DNA of 64,000 nt, from assembly GCA_002435325.1 (NCBI GenBank), contig DJMJ01000041.1, positions 137,329 to 201,328 on the forward strand, in the 5' to 3' direction. Below the pieces are notes generated by a model. The model was not told where the DNA came from and did not search any database. It saw nothing but the letters and a program-made list of their open reading frames with translations. This DNA is from Nitrospira sp. UBA6493 (GTDB lineage: Bacteria; Nitrospirota; Nitrospiria; Nitrospirales; Nitrospiraceae). The position numbers were made by a program, and so were the translations under genes. Below, in pieces: positions 18,045 to 26,655 of the stretch; the stretch's first letter is position 1; every line of letters starts with the position of its first letter.

Positions 18045-18788
18045 ATGACACGATCCACCCGTCGCCTTCTGCTCAGTCTTTTGATCCTAACCACTCTGCC
18101 GGCTTGCGCCAGCCACCCCGCATTTGACCGGCCGGAAATGCAGGACGTGATGCGCCAGACGGTGATTCTGTCAGTGCCGCAGGCCGCGCCCGGAGAGCCG
18201 GAGGCGGCGCCAGCGATATCATCCCCGTTCCGGCTCAGCTTCTTTTTCACGCGCAAGGAATTCCCGACCAAACAGGCCATCAAGCCGGTCGAATGGCTGA
18301 GCCAGGACAAGGATGTGCTGCTTCGCGCACTGGCCCCCTTGCAAAACGAGCACATTCTGCGAAACAGCCTTGTCATTGCCGACTTGGCTGTGCAGGAGTC
18401 CAGCCTCACGGAAATCAGGAAGGCTGCCGCGCGCTATGGCGCGGACATGATCGTGATTGTTACCGGAGTCGGCGCGGTGGATCGTTCCAACAACGGCTAT
18501 GCAGCACTCTATCCGACGATCCTCGGAGCCTACCTCGCGCCGGGCACGGTCAGCGAGGCGCTTGTCCTGATCGAAGGCAGCCTATGGGATGTACGCTCAG
18601 GATTCTCGTACGGAACATTGAAGGCCGAGGGGCAATCGCGGCTTGTCGGCCCCGTTATGTCCATCGAAGACCGGGATGCACTCATGCAGGGGAAACACAG
18701 GGCATTGGAAACGTTTAGCGCACAGCTTGTGGAGCGGTTGCGCCTGCTCATGCCATCCCAACAACGCGGAGCACATTCCCAACCGTGA
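18045..18788 (+). CDS. Putative lipoprotein of unknown function
   Basis: The 247-residue product starts with a basic N-terminus, a hydrophobic LLLSLLILTTL segment and the lipobox LPAC (Cys near residue 21), so it should be lipid-anchored in the envelope. The mature part includes ADLAVQESSLTEIRKAAARYGADMIVIVTGVGAVDR and GSLWDVRSGFSYGTLKAEG. The pattern of alternating strand and helix with a YGAD-x-x-x-V motif resembles lipoproteins that fold like the curli/TolB-N nucleotide-free alpha/beta proteins, but I do not recognise a specific family. It lies 7 bp after the dehydrogenase with a GAGG Shine-Dalgarno sequence and is the last gene of that run. Confidence 0.7.
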   Translation: MTRSTRRLLLSLLILTTLPACASHPAFDRPEMQDVMRQTVILSVPQAAPGEPEAAPAISSPFRLSFFFTRKEFPTKQAIKPVEWLSQDKDVLLRALAPLQNEHILRNSLVIADLAVQESSLTEIRKAAARYGADMIVIVTGVGAVDRSNNGYAALYPTILGAYLAPGTVSEALVLIEGSLWDVRSGFSYGTLKAEGQSRLVGPVMSIEDRDALMQGKHRALETFSAQLVERLRLLMPSQQRGAHSQP

Positions 18789-18837
18789 GTCGACGCGTCC
18801 CGAATGCGTTCAATGAGGTCGCCAGAAAGCGGGGAAG

Positions 18838-19320
18838 CTATCGTGCCCCATCCAGCACGCACCACATCCGGCGCGTGCCGGATTTCTGATCGGTGACCGG
18901 TTCGCCGCTGAAAAAACTGACCTGCCAGGCGACGATGTCGTCCTTGGGATCGGGTGTTGCGGTCCAGTAAATTTCCGATTTGATATTCGAGAAGGGATGA
19001 CCGGCCGGCAAGGCCGGATCGTGCTGTGATAGATCGATCAAGGTCTTGAGTTCGTCGATGGTCGGACCACGCCAGCCTTGTTGTCCGCCGACGATTTTTG
19101 CCACACAGCGTTCATTGGACCGGCTCCAGACGTCATGTTCCCGATCCGGCTCCTGTTCCCAGATGAGTCCAGTCTTGGCGTCTTTCACGCCCGCTCCACT
19201 CAACACCAGCGTGAAACGTTCCAGGCGTTGGTCCGCGACACACTCACCAGGCAGAAACAACAGCGCACAGCCGAGTCCGATCAGCCGAATACCCGCTTGA
19301 AGAAATGCTTGCCCCGTCAT
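18838..19320 (-). CDS. Secreted DUF1566 (Lcl C-terminal-like) domain protein
   Basis: The ATG at 19320 gives 160 residues with a signal peptide (IRLIGLGCALLFLPGECVADQ). The mature part shows the DUF1566 pattern: VKDAKTGLIWEQEP, a central CVAKIVGGQQGWRGPTIDELKTLID with the usual WR-x-PT-x-x-EL core, then EIYWTATP and WQVSF, and a terminal CVLDGAR. This domain occurs in exported proteins and may bind carbohydrate or protein; the function is unknown. The start is set by AGGAAAGGATCAC directly upstream. A longer reading frame to 19500 lacks a signal peptide and is rejected. It is convergent with the lipoprotein gene, with 49 bp between stops. Confidence 0.8.
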   Translation of the reverse strand: MTGQAFLQAGIRLIGLGCALLFLPGECVADQRLERFTLVLSGAGVKDAKTGLIWEQEPDREHDVWSRSNERCVAKIVGGQQGWRGPTIDELKTLIDLSQHDPALPAGHPFSNIKSEIYWTATPDPKDDIVAWQVSFFSGEPVTDQKSGTRRMWCVLDGAR

Positions 19321-19520
19321 AGTGATCCTTTCCTCCACAGCATCGCGGTGCGCCCGATCGAAACTCAGTGGCAGTCTGCCGCAGAGCGCTTGTCTTTTCA
19401 AGCGCGGCTCAGGCATGCTGGGGGCCGATTCACGGCAACCACTCGCTCTTTCCCACGGGACGCGGTCATCTTCCGCGTTCCCGTTGAGCGTATCTGCCAT
19501 ACACCCGTCGGGAGGCCCCT

Positions 19521-20144
19521 ATGAGCGGTGCGGAGCATCATCGTCGAATTGATGTGCTGGCGATCGGATTGTTCGGTCTCGCGGTCGGCGCCTTGACTTT
19601 GGGCGTCGCGCAGATGGGCGGTATTCCAGACTCCAACAAAGTCGGCACGCTGGTGATCGCCCTGATGTTCGGAGGGGTCGTGCAGATTCTGGCCGGTATC
19701 ACCGATATCCGTTATCACGAACAGCTCGGCGGCACGGCCCTGACCATGTACGGCTTCTTCTGGCTCACCGTCTCCATCGCCAAACTGGTCAGCGAAGGCA
19801 CCTCCTTCCATCTCGACATGGTGCTGTTTGCCCCGATCAATTTCGTATATGCCGCCTTTTCCCTGGTCATGGTCTATCTGACGGCCTATAAAAACGCCAC
19901 GCTCTGCATTCTCCACATCGTGATTACCATTACTTTTTCCTCCACCGTGCTGGCGCAGCTCAACATCATCGGCGAAACGTTGCCGGGCATTCTCCATCTT
20001 GTCGTGGGATTCATGGCCTTCTATCACGCTGTCGCCAGTCTGACGCAGGCCTTTACAGGCCATCAATTAGTTCCGCTGGGACCGCCGTTCCTGCATCGCA
20101 CCCCGTTGTTCCGGCGCGCGACGGACCGGCTTCAGGCCGGTTAG
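19521..20144 (+). CDS. Acetate/succinate transporter family membrane protein (GPR1/FUN34/YaaH-like)
   Basis: Inner-membrane protein of 207 residues with six predicted transmembrane helices. It resembles the SatP/YaaH acetate uptake family: an N-terminal helix with GLFGLAVGALTLG, then ALMFGGVVQILAGITDIR, GTALTMYGFFWLTVSI, and a C-terminal half with helices near YAAFSLVMVYLTAY and LHIVITITFSSTV. The usual NPAPLGL start of SatP is replaced by a short polar N-terminus, so membership is by overall pattern. GGGAGG lies 6 bp before the ATG. It stands alone between divergent and convergent neighbours; its stop overlaps the next gene by 4 bp tail to tail. Confidence 0.75.
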   Translation: MSGAEHHRRIDVLAIGLFGLAVGALTLGVAQMGGIPDSNKVGTLVIALMFGGVVQILAGITDIRYHEQLGGTALTMYGFFWLTVSIAKLVSEGTSFHLDMVLFAPINFVYAAFSLVMVYLTAYKNATLCILHIVITITFSSTVLAQLNIIGETLPGILHLVVGFMAFYHAVASLTQAFTGHQLVPLGPPFLHRTPLFRRATDRLQAG

Positions 20145-20908
20145 GCTCCCGGAATGGAGGGCAATCCCTGTTGGCGCCGGTAGTGCCTGAGAAGCAACCA
20201 GCCACCCCAGGCAAAGGAGGCCAGCATCAGCAGAATGCCGAAATTATAGGTCAGGTGCGCCAGTCGATGATCCCATTCCAGCCAACCAAGCATCGTCAGC
20301 AGGTTGTTCCAGTCATGCCCATCGGTTTCTTTTCCCGTCACCCCGCCCAGTAAAATGAGGTCCATGGCTCGCGCGTCATTGATATAGGGTGCCACATCCA
20401 TGAGACTTTCCGCCGTCCACCAGAGCGCGACTGCAGCGCCAAATGGATCGCGGGTCTTCACGAGGAACGTGCCGAGACAGATCATCGGCATCAGCACCTG
20501 CCCCAGGCTCCCGCCGAGAATCATCATGAACCGGCCGAAAGGACTGAAGATCAGATGCCCGGCTTCGTGGAATGGGAGATTGATGAGATGGAGAAACGAC
20601 TTCCCCGTGTAGTTCGTTTCGAGCGGCGTGACGATGAATTTGAGTCCCCACCACACGAGCAGGAAAAAGACCAGCCCACGGCCCATGAGTGTCATGGAAT
20701 CGGACACCTGATCCGATTCGATCAGCCACTCACGCGCGAGGATGGCCCACAGGGGCCGGCTCAAGACGGGGGCGGATTCGACGACATGCAGGGGCAAGGG
20801 GCGATACTTGGCAAAGATGATCCCGCACTTCACGCACTCGAGTGCCGCCTCAGACCGATCGGCCAGGCATTTGGGACAGGAACGGGTCGAAGCTTCGAGA
20901 GCGTCCAT
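20141..20908 (-). CDS. Zinc-ribbon membrane protein with HEAGH metalloprotease-like motif
   Basis: The 255-residue product begins with a Cys4 zinc ribbon (CPKC then CVKC at about residues 13-28) and continues with about five transmembrane helices. The second hydrophobic region contains LPFHEAGHLIFSPFGRF, an HExxH zinc-protease motif inside a membrane segment, as in site-2 (M50-like) proteases. A distal ESLMDVAPYINDA segment could supply the third ligand (Asp). It ends 4 bp inside the convergent transporter gene. The neighbour upstream on the same strand (20958-21932) is a second, clearly different M50 protease. Whether this one is catalytic is unproved. Confidence 0.75.
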   Translation of the reverse strand: MDALEASTRSCPKCLADRSEAALECVKCGIIFAKYRPLPLHVVESAPVLSRPLWAILAREWLIESDQVSDSMTLMGRGLVFFLLVWWGLKFIVTPLETNYTGKSFLHLINLPFHEAGHLIFSPFGRFMMILGGSLGQVLMPMICLGTFLVKTRDPFGAAVALWWTAESLMDVAPYINDARAMDLILLGGVTGKETDGHDWNNLLTMLGWLEWDHRLAHLTYNFGILLMLASFAWGGWLLLRHYRRQQGLPSIPGA

Positions 20909-20957
20909 GCCTGCATGCTAGGAGGAAGCTCGCAATCCGGCAAGAATTTGTGTGGAA

Positions 20958-21932
20958 TCAGCGAGTCACGATAGGAAACGGCGGGAAGATGAGCACGAAC
21001 AGCACGACCGTTATCCAGCCAAGCCAGATACGCACCGGCCCGAGCGGCGATCGTGGGGAAGGAATCGGCGGGTGGCCCACCCCCAAGAGGCTCGACAGAA
21101 GCGCCCAGAGCCACCATCCTTGCCAGCCGAAGTAGCCCAGCACCAGCAAAATAGGAATCACACCCAAAGCGATGGTCCGCTGCGACTTCCCCCACAACGC
21201 ATAGGCCACATGCCCGCCATCGAGCTGTCCGATCGGAATCAGATTGAGACAGGTCACGAAGAGCCCGAACCAAGCCGCCTCGGCAACCGGGTGCAAATTG
21301 ATACTCGCGCCGCGCGGCAACTCCCCGAACACCCACGATACCCCCCAATCGATGAGCAGGGACCGGCCCACCAGAAAGGGGCTGGTGGGGCTGACCCCGA
21401 TTTCCACCTGCGACCAGGACAGCCCCGCCGCCAGCGCCACCAGCGCGACGGCAAAACCCGCCAGGGGACCTGAAATGCCGATATCGAACAGCGCCTTGCG
21501 CTCCACGATTTGTCCGCGTACACGGATGATCGCACCGAACGTGCCGACCAACACTGGAAGCCCGGGAATAAAGAGCGGCAGCGAGGCCGGAACACGGTGC
21601 CACCTGGAGCAGAGAAAATGCGCCAACTCATGCGTGCCCAAGATCAGCAACAAGGTGGCGGCAAAGGGAATGCCCTTGACCAAGTCTTCAGGCCGCTCGA
21701 CCAGGAACTCCCAGGCCCCGCGAAGCGGATGAAACAGATTGGGTTGATCCTGGTAGGCTCCGGCCCAGAGGGTCGTAAAGATGGTGAGCGCAAACAGTCC
21801 GATGGGCAACACATAGCGCGAGAAAGTCGATTCGACATACTCGTCGTCTTCCTCCTCCATAGGCTCGCCGACGAACGACGGATCGATGCCCTGGTCTAGA
21901 GGGTCATCCGCCGGCCATCGGTCGCGATCCAT
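20958..21932 (-). CDS. M50-family site-2 protease
   Basis: Intramembrane zinc metalloprotease of 324 residues. The HExxH motif is in LILGTHELAHFLCSRWH and the second conserved block, with the third ligand Asp, is LNLIPIGQLDGGHVAYAL. A FGAIIRVRGQIVERKALFDIGISGPLAGF block between them is typical of the plant EGY1/cyanobacterial-type group. About seven transmembrane helices are predicted and there is no PDZ domain. The acidic N-terminus (GEPMEEEDDEYVE) faces the cytosol. It follows the HTH/MBL gene closely (8 bp) and precedes another HEAGH protein, so these three may be one operon. The target, perhaps an anti-sigma factor or membrane regulator, is unknown. Confidence 0.85.
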   Translation of the reverse strand: MDRDRWPADDPLDQGIDPSFVGEPMEEEDDEYVESTFSRYVLPIGLFALTIFTTLWAGAYQDQPNLFHPLRGAWEFLVERPEDLVKGIPFAATLLLILGTHELAHFLCSRWHRVPASLPLFIPGLPVLVGTFGAIIRVRGQIVERKALFDIGISGPLAGFAVALVALAAGLSWSQVEIGVSPTSPFLVGRSLLIDWGVSWVFGELPRGASINLHPVAEAAWFGLFVTCLNLIPIGQLDGGHVAYALWGKSQRTIALGVIPILLVLGYFGWQGWWLWALLSSLLGVGHPPIPSPRSPLGPVRIWLGWITVVLFVLIFPPFPIVTR

Positions 21933-21940
21933 GCGGGCTC

Positions 21941-22780
21941 CTAGGCGGCGTAGAACGGATTATGGGCTAGCTCTTCTTCCACCGTGGTGGCCGGTCCATG
22001 CCCAGGTAGCAATCGATAGCCTGATGGCAACCCAAGTACGGTAGTCCGGACCGATGCCAAATGAATGGGATACAGCGAGCCGGGATTCGAACGGCCAATG
22101 GATCCGGCAAACAACGTATCGCCGACAAAACAGAGCGGCGCATTCGGATCATCCACTCGATAGCAGATCCCTCCGGGAGTATGGCCCGGCGTCGCCAGGC
22201 ACTGGACTCGCAGACGCCCGACGGCAATCGTCTCCCCATCCCGCGGAGCACGGAGTTGGGCAGTGGGAGGCCGCCAACTCAGCAACTCAACATCTTCCGC
22301 ACCGAGATACACCGGCACCTCGCAAAATGTCAGAATCTGCTCGATGCCATCGGCATGGTCCGCATGGCCGTGCGTCAGGCCAATACCGACCAGTTTCAGC
22401 CGATGCGAGGACAGAAATTCGATCATCGCCGGCGCATTGTAGGCTGTGTCGATCAGCAAGGCCTCGCCCTCGTCATGAATGACATAGCCTTGCACCCCAT
22501 AGCCATTGATGGAGCCCTGAATCGTGTCTACCCAGGTGGGCGAACGTTGGGCAACCGGCTCCCATTTGTCGATCGCGATCTGCTCCAGCGGCCCGGGACG
22601 AAGCCCGAGCGCTTTCGCCAGCGCCCGCACTTCCATGCGATCGCTCGGCTGATCGCCGCGCTCCAGCGCCGTGATGTCGCCGCCGGGCAAGCCCGTCATC
22701 CGCGCGAGATCCACGACGGAAAGGCCCTGCCCGATCCGGGATTTTTTCAGAATGTCACAGAGCTCATCTTCTAAGGGCAT
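21941..22780 (-). CDS. Metallo-beta-lactamase-fold hydrolase with N-terminal HTH domain
   Basis: The first 65 residues form an XRE/Cro-type helix-turn-helix (LKKSRIGQGLSVVDLARMTG, then ITALERGDQPSDRMEVRALAKAL). Residues about 90-279 form a metallo-beta-lactamase fold with the zinc motif THGHADHADG (His137, His139, Asp141, His142), a later His in TPGHTPGG, the Asp of FVGDTLFAGSIGR and the last His in LLPGHGPATT. The second part looks like glyoxalase II or persulfide dioxygenase-like hydrolases. The fusion of an XRE HTH to an MBL hydrolase suggests an enzyme that also regulates, or a regulator that senses a thioester or lactone. It is the first gene of a run with two membrane proteases. Confidence 0.85.
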   Translation of the reverse strand: MPLEDELCDILKKSRIGQGLSVVDLARMTGLPGGDITALERGDQPSDRMEVRALAKALGLRPGPLEQIAIDKWEPVAQRSPTWVDTIQGSINGYGVQGYVIHDEGEALLIDTAYNAPAMIEFLSSHRLKLVGIGLTHGHADHADGIEQILTFCEVPVYLGAEDVELLSWRPPTAQLRAPRDGETIAVGRLRVQCLATPGHTPGGICYRVDDPNAPLCFVGDTLFAGSIGRSNPGSLYPIHLASVRTTVLGLPSGYRLLPGHGPATTVEEELAHNPFYAA

Positions 22781-22952
22781 GTCAAACGATCACCATTTAT
22801 GATCTCTCTTCCCCCTATCCTCTCCAAGACCGGAGGCGGGAGTCGTTCTTACTGCGCGCAGCACCGAGCACAGCCCCATTCGACGAGACTTCCATTGATC
22901 CTACGGGTGGGGGGCGCAAGCAAGACAACGACTTCCGCCTCCGGCCACTCCC

Positions 22953-24380
22953 TCACCCTTCAGGGCTCAACCTGATCTCTTTCACTTCCCCAAACGTGGA
23001 GAGCACTTTCTGCAGCGCTTCGCCTGAACCGACAGCCACGATCTTGAGGCGATCCGGATGGAGGTGCTTCTTGGCCGCCGCCAACACATCCTCTTTCGTC
23101 AACTTCAGGACTTTCTCCCGTATCTGCTGGAGAAAATCCTTGGGCAGTCCGTCGTACTCCAAGTCCACCAGCCGGCTGACGATCGCCGACGGGCTGCTGA
23201 ACGAAAAGACAAACGAATTGACGTAGGCCTCTTTCGCTTCCGCCAGCTCCTGGTCGGTGACCAGGTCCGTGCGCATCCGTTCGATGTTGGCCACAAACCG
23301 GCTCACCACTTCCTGCGTCGACACCAGTTTCGTTTCCGCCCGCATGAGCCAGACCCCTTGATCGTGGACGCCCGCCATCAACCGGCTGCCGACGGAATAG
23401 GCCAGTCCGCGCTTGGTCCGCACATCGTTGAAGAGCCGGCTGCGGAAGGAACTGCCGCCCAGAATATCGTTGGCAATCGCGAGGGCCACATAGTCCGGAT
23501 CGTTTTCTCGAATCGTGAGGTGGCCCACCCGGAGATGGGTTTGGGAGGTTTCTTTATTCGCAAACCGGATCGCCGGTGTTGCCCTGTCGCTCTCCGGCAC
23601 GTCGGCAATCTTCAATTCCGGCACCGCGCCCTTGGCCCAATCCCCGAATACCTCGCGCAAGGCCTCCAGCATCTCTTCTTTCTGAAAGTCGCCGGTCACG
23701 CTCAGAATAATGCCGTTAGGATGAATCGTGCTCCGATGGAACGCCGCCAGATCGTCGCGGGTAATCTGTGTGATCGACGCAATGGAGGTCTCGCGCGCGG
23801 ACGGATGATCCGGGCCGTAGAGCAGTTTCATAAACTCCCGGCCCACCACGGACCCGGGACTATCCTGCCGGCGACGGATCCCTTCGAGCGCCTGCAACTT
23901 CGCGACCTCTACTCGTGCCGGATCGAAGGCCGGCGCCCGGAGCAGCCCGGAAAATATCTGAAGGCCCCGCTTCAGATCTTTTTTGAGGACATCCAACGAA
24001 GCGGACCCGGATTCATGTCCGATCGAAATGCTCACATCCCCCGCAAAGTGCTCCAACTCTTCGTCCACCTGCTCCGCCGACAACCCGCCGCCGCCGCCCG
24101 TCCGCATGAGTGCCCCGGTCAGAGCGGCCAGACCAACCTTGTCCGCCGGATCGAGCCAGGCTCCGGTCTTCATCGTGGCCGTGACTGTGACAAGCGGCAA
24201 CTCATGATCTTCCAGGAGATACACCACCATCCCGTTGTCGAGCACGACTCGGTCCGGCTCCGGCGGCGTGAACTCAACCGGCTTGAACGTCATCGTTCGC
24301 GGATCTCCGGGCACCGGCCCTCCCGCGCACGCCGTCATCACTGGAACCAGAAGCAGCGCCAGAATGAGTCTCAGCATCAT
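22953..24380 (-). CDS. M16-family peptidase-like lipoprotein lacking the zinc motif
   Basis: Homologue of M16 (insulinase/pitrilysin) proteases. From the ATG at 24380 it has a lipoprotein signal (LRLILALLLVPVMTACAGG, lipobox MTAC). The first M16 domain shows VVLDNGMVVYLLEDHELPLVTV, but where active enzymes have HxxEH this protein has AALTGALMRTGGGGG, so it is a non-catalytic partner. The second domain has the R/Y substrate-binding motif in GLAYSVGSRL. The partner with HxxEH is encoded directly upstream. The two would form the usual heterodimer in the periplasm or at the membrane. Start choice: an ATG at 24425 overlaps the previous stop as ATGA, but the added residues come from a degenerate repeat, so 24380 or 24377 is preferred. 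Confidence 0.85.
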   Translation of the reverse strand: MMLRLILALLLVPVMTACAGGPVPGDPRTMTFKPVEFTPPEPDRVVLDNGMVVYLLEDHELPLVTVTATMKTGAWLDPADKVGLAALTGALMRTGGGGGLSAEQVDEELEHFAGDVSISIGHESGSASLDVLKKDLKRGLQIFSGLLRAPAFDPARVEVAKLQALEGIRRRQDSPGSVVGREFMKLLYGPDHPSARETSIASITQITRDDLAAFHRSTIHPNGIILSVTGDFQKEEMLEALREVFGDWAKGAVPELKIADVPESDRATPAIRFANKETSQTHLRVGHLTIRENDPDYVALAIANDILGGSSFRSRLFNDVRTKRGLAYSVGSRLMAGVHDQGVWLMRAETKLVSTQEVVSRFVANIERMRTDLVTDQELAEAKEAYVNSFVFSFSSPSAIVSRLVDLEYDGLPKDFLQQIREKVLKLTKEDVLAAAKKHLHPDRLKIVAVGSGEALQKVLSTFGEVKEIRLSPEG

Positions 24381-24386
24381 TCCCCT

Positions 24387-24420
24387 ACGCTTCACGTCTA
24401 ACGTTTCACGTATTACGAAT
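24387..24420. repeat. Degenerate TTCACGT-type repeat between the two M16 genes
   Basis: Words ttcacgtcta, acgtttcacg and tattacg are repeated with changes between the stop of the catalytic M16 gene and the likely start of its partner. Confidence 0.45.
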
Positions 24421-24421
24421 T

Positions 24422-26011
24422 TCATCGCGCCACCTCACGGCCCGGCGCTAGGGCCATCGTCTTCCCGTTCGGTTTTTTCACAAGCGTCCCCACCGTGCGA
24501 TTGGATTTGATGAAATACTGTGTCGCAACCCGCTGGATATCCGCCGGAGTGACGGCCGCGACGCGGTCCCGCGATTTCAAAACATGGCGCCAATCCCGCG
24601 CCACGGTCTGGTACAAGGCCAGCTGCGACGCGAGGCCGCTGTTCGAGCGGAGTGTGCGCACCAGATCGGCATCGATATTGTTGACGATCTTTTCCAGCTC
24701 TTTGGCCGGCACCGGTTCGGTCTTCATCCGGTCCAATTCTTCATAGAGCGCCGCTTCCACTTCGGCCGCCGTGTGCGGCGCAAGCGGCGTGGCGGTGAGA
24801 ATGAACAGATTGGGCGCGCCCACGCCCGGATAGTTCGCATCGGAGCCCACGGACGCAGCCAGCCGCTTCTCACGCACCAGTTTGGTCTGCAAGCGGGAGG
24901 TGAGCCCGTCGCTCAGGATCTCGTCGATGACATCGAAGACCTCGTCGTCGGGATGGCCGAGACTGGGCTTGTGATAGCCGATCGCCACGATCGGCTCGGC
25001 GTCGAATTCCACTTCCACGCGCCGTTCCCCGCGCTGCTCCGGCTCGACCGTGACAATCTCCGGAGCCTGCGGAGCTGCTGGAATTTTGCCAAACGTATTT
25101 TCAATCAGCGCGATGACCTCTTTCGGATTCACATCGCCGACCAGCGCGATGGTCGCATTGTTGGGCCCATAGTAGGTCTTAAAGAAGGCTTCGGTTTCCG
25201 CCGGCGTCAGCGAGAGAATGTCCGATCCCCAGCCGATGGTTGGAATCCCATAGGGGTGCGCGCGAAACGCCGCCGAGGTAAAGGTCTCGAACAGCAGACC
25301 GTTGGGACTGTCATCGTTCCTCAGCCGGCGCTCTTCCATGACGACCCCGCGCTCCTTATAAAACTCGCGGAGCACCGGATAGGCCATGCGGTCCGCTTCG
25401 ATCGCCGCCCACAACGGCAGACGGTTGGCGGGCAGGCTGATCGTGTATCGCGTGATATCTTTTCCGGTAGAGGCGTTGAGTCCCACTCCGCCGTGGCGCT
25501 GATAGAGCAACGCCACTTCGTTCCCAACCACATATTGTCCGGCCTGGGTTTGCAGTTCGTCGACTCGCGCTTGCAGCGCCTCGACCTCGGCCTGCTCTTC
25601 CGCCGTCGCCCGGGCTCCCTTCTTCGCCAGATCACGCTGCCGCTGATCGAGCATCGTCCCGAGGCGGTACAGCTCGTCGAGAATCGGCTTCTCTTTTCCG
25701 TAGTCTTTCGTTCCGACCGACCGCGTCCCTTTGAACGCCATGTGCTCGTACAAATGGGCAATGCCGGTTTGACCGACTTGCTCGTTGACGCCGCCCACTC
25801 CGAACGTGATGTTGATCGAGACCACCGGCGTTTGATGGCGCTCGACCATGAGAATCGTCAGGCCGTTGGCAAGCCTGTGCTCGATTACCCGATCCGCCAG
25901 ACTCTGCGATGCCGCGTGAACAAGGTTTACGTTCAGGCTGACAAGCAACATAAGGCCAAGCACGATGACGCGTGACGCGTGACGAGAGAGGAACGAGGCT
26001 TCTCTAATCAT
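24422..26011 (-). CDS. M16-family zinc protease (catalytic subunit)
   Basis: Exported zinc metallopeptidase of 529 residues. A signal peptide is visible (VIVLGLMLLVSLNVNLVHAASQ). The inverted zinc motif HLYEH is at residues 86-90, inside GIAHLYEHMAFKGT. The sequence between the zinc motif and the central GLNASTGKDITRY block carries a coiled-coil insert (ARATAEEQAEVEALQARVDELQTQ, shown in part). The C-terminal M16 domain has EILSDGLTSRLQTKLVREK. It overlaps the preceding gph stop by 4 bp (ATGA) and is followed by the inactive partner. Together they make a standard two-gene M16 protease. Confidence 0.92.
   Translation of the reverse strand: MIREASFLSRHASRVIVLGLMLLVSLNVNLVHAASQSLADRVIEHRLANGLTILMVERHQTPVVSINITFGVGGVNEQVGQTGIAHLYEHMAFKGTRSVGTKDYGKEKPILDELYRLGTMLDQRQRDLAKKGARATAEEQAEVEALQARVDELQTQAGQYVVGNEVALLYQRHGGVGLNASTGKDITRYTISLPANRLPLWAAIEADRMAYPVLREFYKERGVVMEERRLRNDDSPNGLLFETFTSAAFRAHPYGIPTIGWGSDILSLTPAETEAFFKTYYGPNNATIALVGDVNPKEVIALIENTFGKIPAAPQAPEIVTVEPEQRGERRVEVEFDAEPIVAIGYHKPSLGHPDDEVFDVIDEILSDGLTSRLQTKLVREKRLAASVGSDANYPGVGAPNLFILTATPLAPHTAAEVEAALYEELDRMKTEPVPAKELEKIVNNIDADLVRTLRSNSGLASQLALYQTVARDWRHVLKSRDRVAAVTPADIQRVATQYFIKSNRTVGTLVKKPNGKTMALAPGREVAR
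25964..25988. repeat. GTGACGC repeat at the 5' end of the catalytic M16 gene
   Basis: The words gatgacgc, gtgacgc and gtgacgag lie in a row inside the first codons of the M16 gene and encode part of its N-terminus. They match the style of the other junction repeats. Confidence 0.4.
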
Positions 26012-26655
26012 TGGAATATCTCCATCAGTTGTTCCGGACGTTCGATAAACCAGTCCGGCTGGCAGGCGGCCATTTTCTCCCTGTTGCCCATGCCGTACCC
26101 CACGGCGCAGACCCGAATGCCGGCATTGTGGCCGCCGTTGATATCGTTGGTGCTGTCCCCCACCAGGATGGCTCGGTCTTTGGGCACGTTCAGCTGCTCG
26201 AGAATGTGCAGCAGCATCCCGGGCTCCGGCTTGAGCCCGAATCCGTTGTCACCTCCGACGATGTAATGGAAATGCTGCGCGCCCAGCCCGTTTAAAATGA
26301 CGTTCGTGTACTCGAGCGCCTTATTGGTCGCAACCGCTTTTTGTTTATGCGCGAAATGCCGGAGCATCGGCTCGATGCCGGGGTAAAAGACCGTCCGATC
26401 CAGGCAATGTTCGAGATAGTGGCCGCGAAAGACCGTCAACGCCTCGTCGAAGCTGATGCCCTCGCGCTCACCGACGGCCAGCCGCAGCAACTTCTTCACC
26501 CCGTCGCCGACAAAGCCGAATATTTCTTCCAGCGGGCGCTCCGGCAACCCTAACTCGACCAGCGTGAGGTTGACCGAATGGGCGATGTCCCACTTGGATT
26601 CGATCAGCGTGCCGTCGAGATCGAAAATCATCAGATCGACCGGAGTCTTCGTCAT
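26008..26655 (-). CDS. gph: HAD-family phosphoglycolate phosphatase
   Basis: Cytoplasmic phosphatase that removes 2-phosphoglycolate (215 residues). Motif I is LMIFDLDGTLIES, the cap domain follows with a GDGVKKLL segment, motif II is AVATNKA, the conserved Lys is in GLKPEPGML, and motif III is AILVGDSTNDINGGHNAG. The ATG at 26655 overlaps the upstream stop as ATGA; longer reading frames upstream are artefacts. The Gph assignment is by overall family pattern and could be a pyrophosphatase (PpaX) or a similar phosphatase. It sits in a tightly overlapping four-gene minus-strand run (27206 to 22953). Confidence 0.85.
   Translation of the reverse strand: MTKTPVDLMIFDLDGTLIESKWDIAHSVNLTLVELGLPERPLEEIFGFVGDGVKKLLRLAVGEREGISFDEALTVFRGHYLEHCLDRTVFYPGIEPMLRHFAHKQKAVATNKALEYTNVILNGLGAQHFHYIVGGDNGFGLKPEPGMLLHILEQLNVPKDRAILVGDSTNDINGGHNAGIRVCAVGYGMGNREKMAACQPDWFIERPEQLMEIFQ

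Noticed and set aside
23058..24401. Plus-strand open frame of 447 codons over the M16 gene
   Set aside because: Antisense shadow of the M16 partner; no domain.
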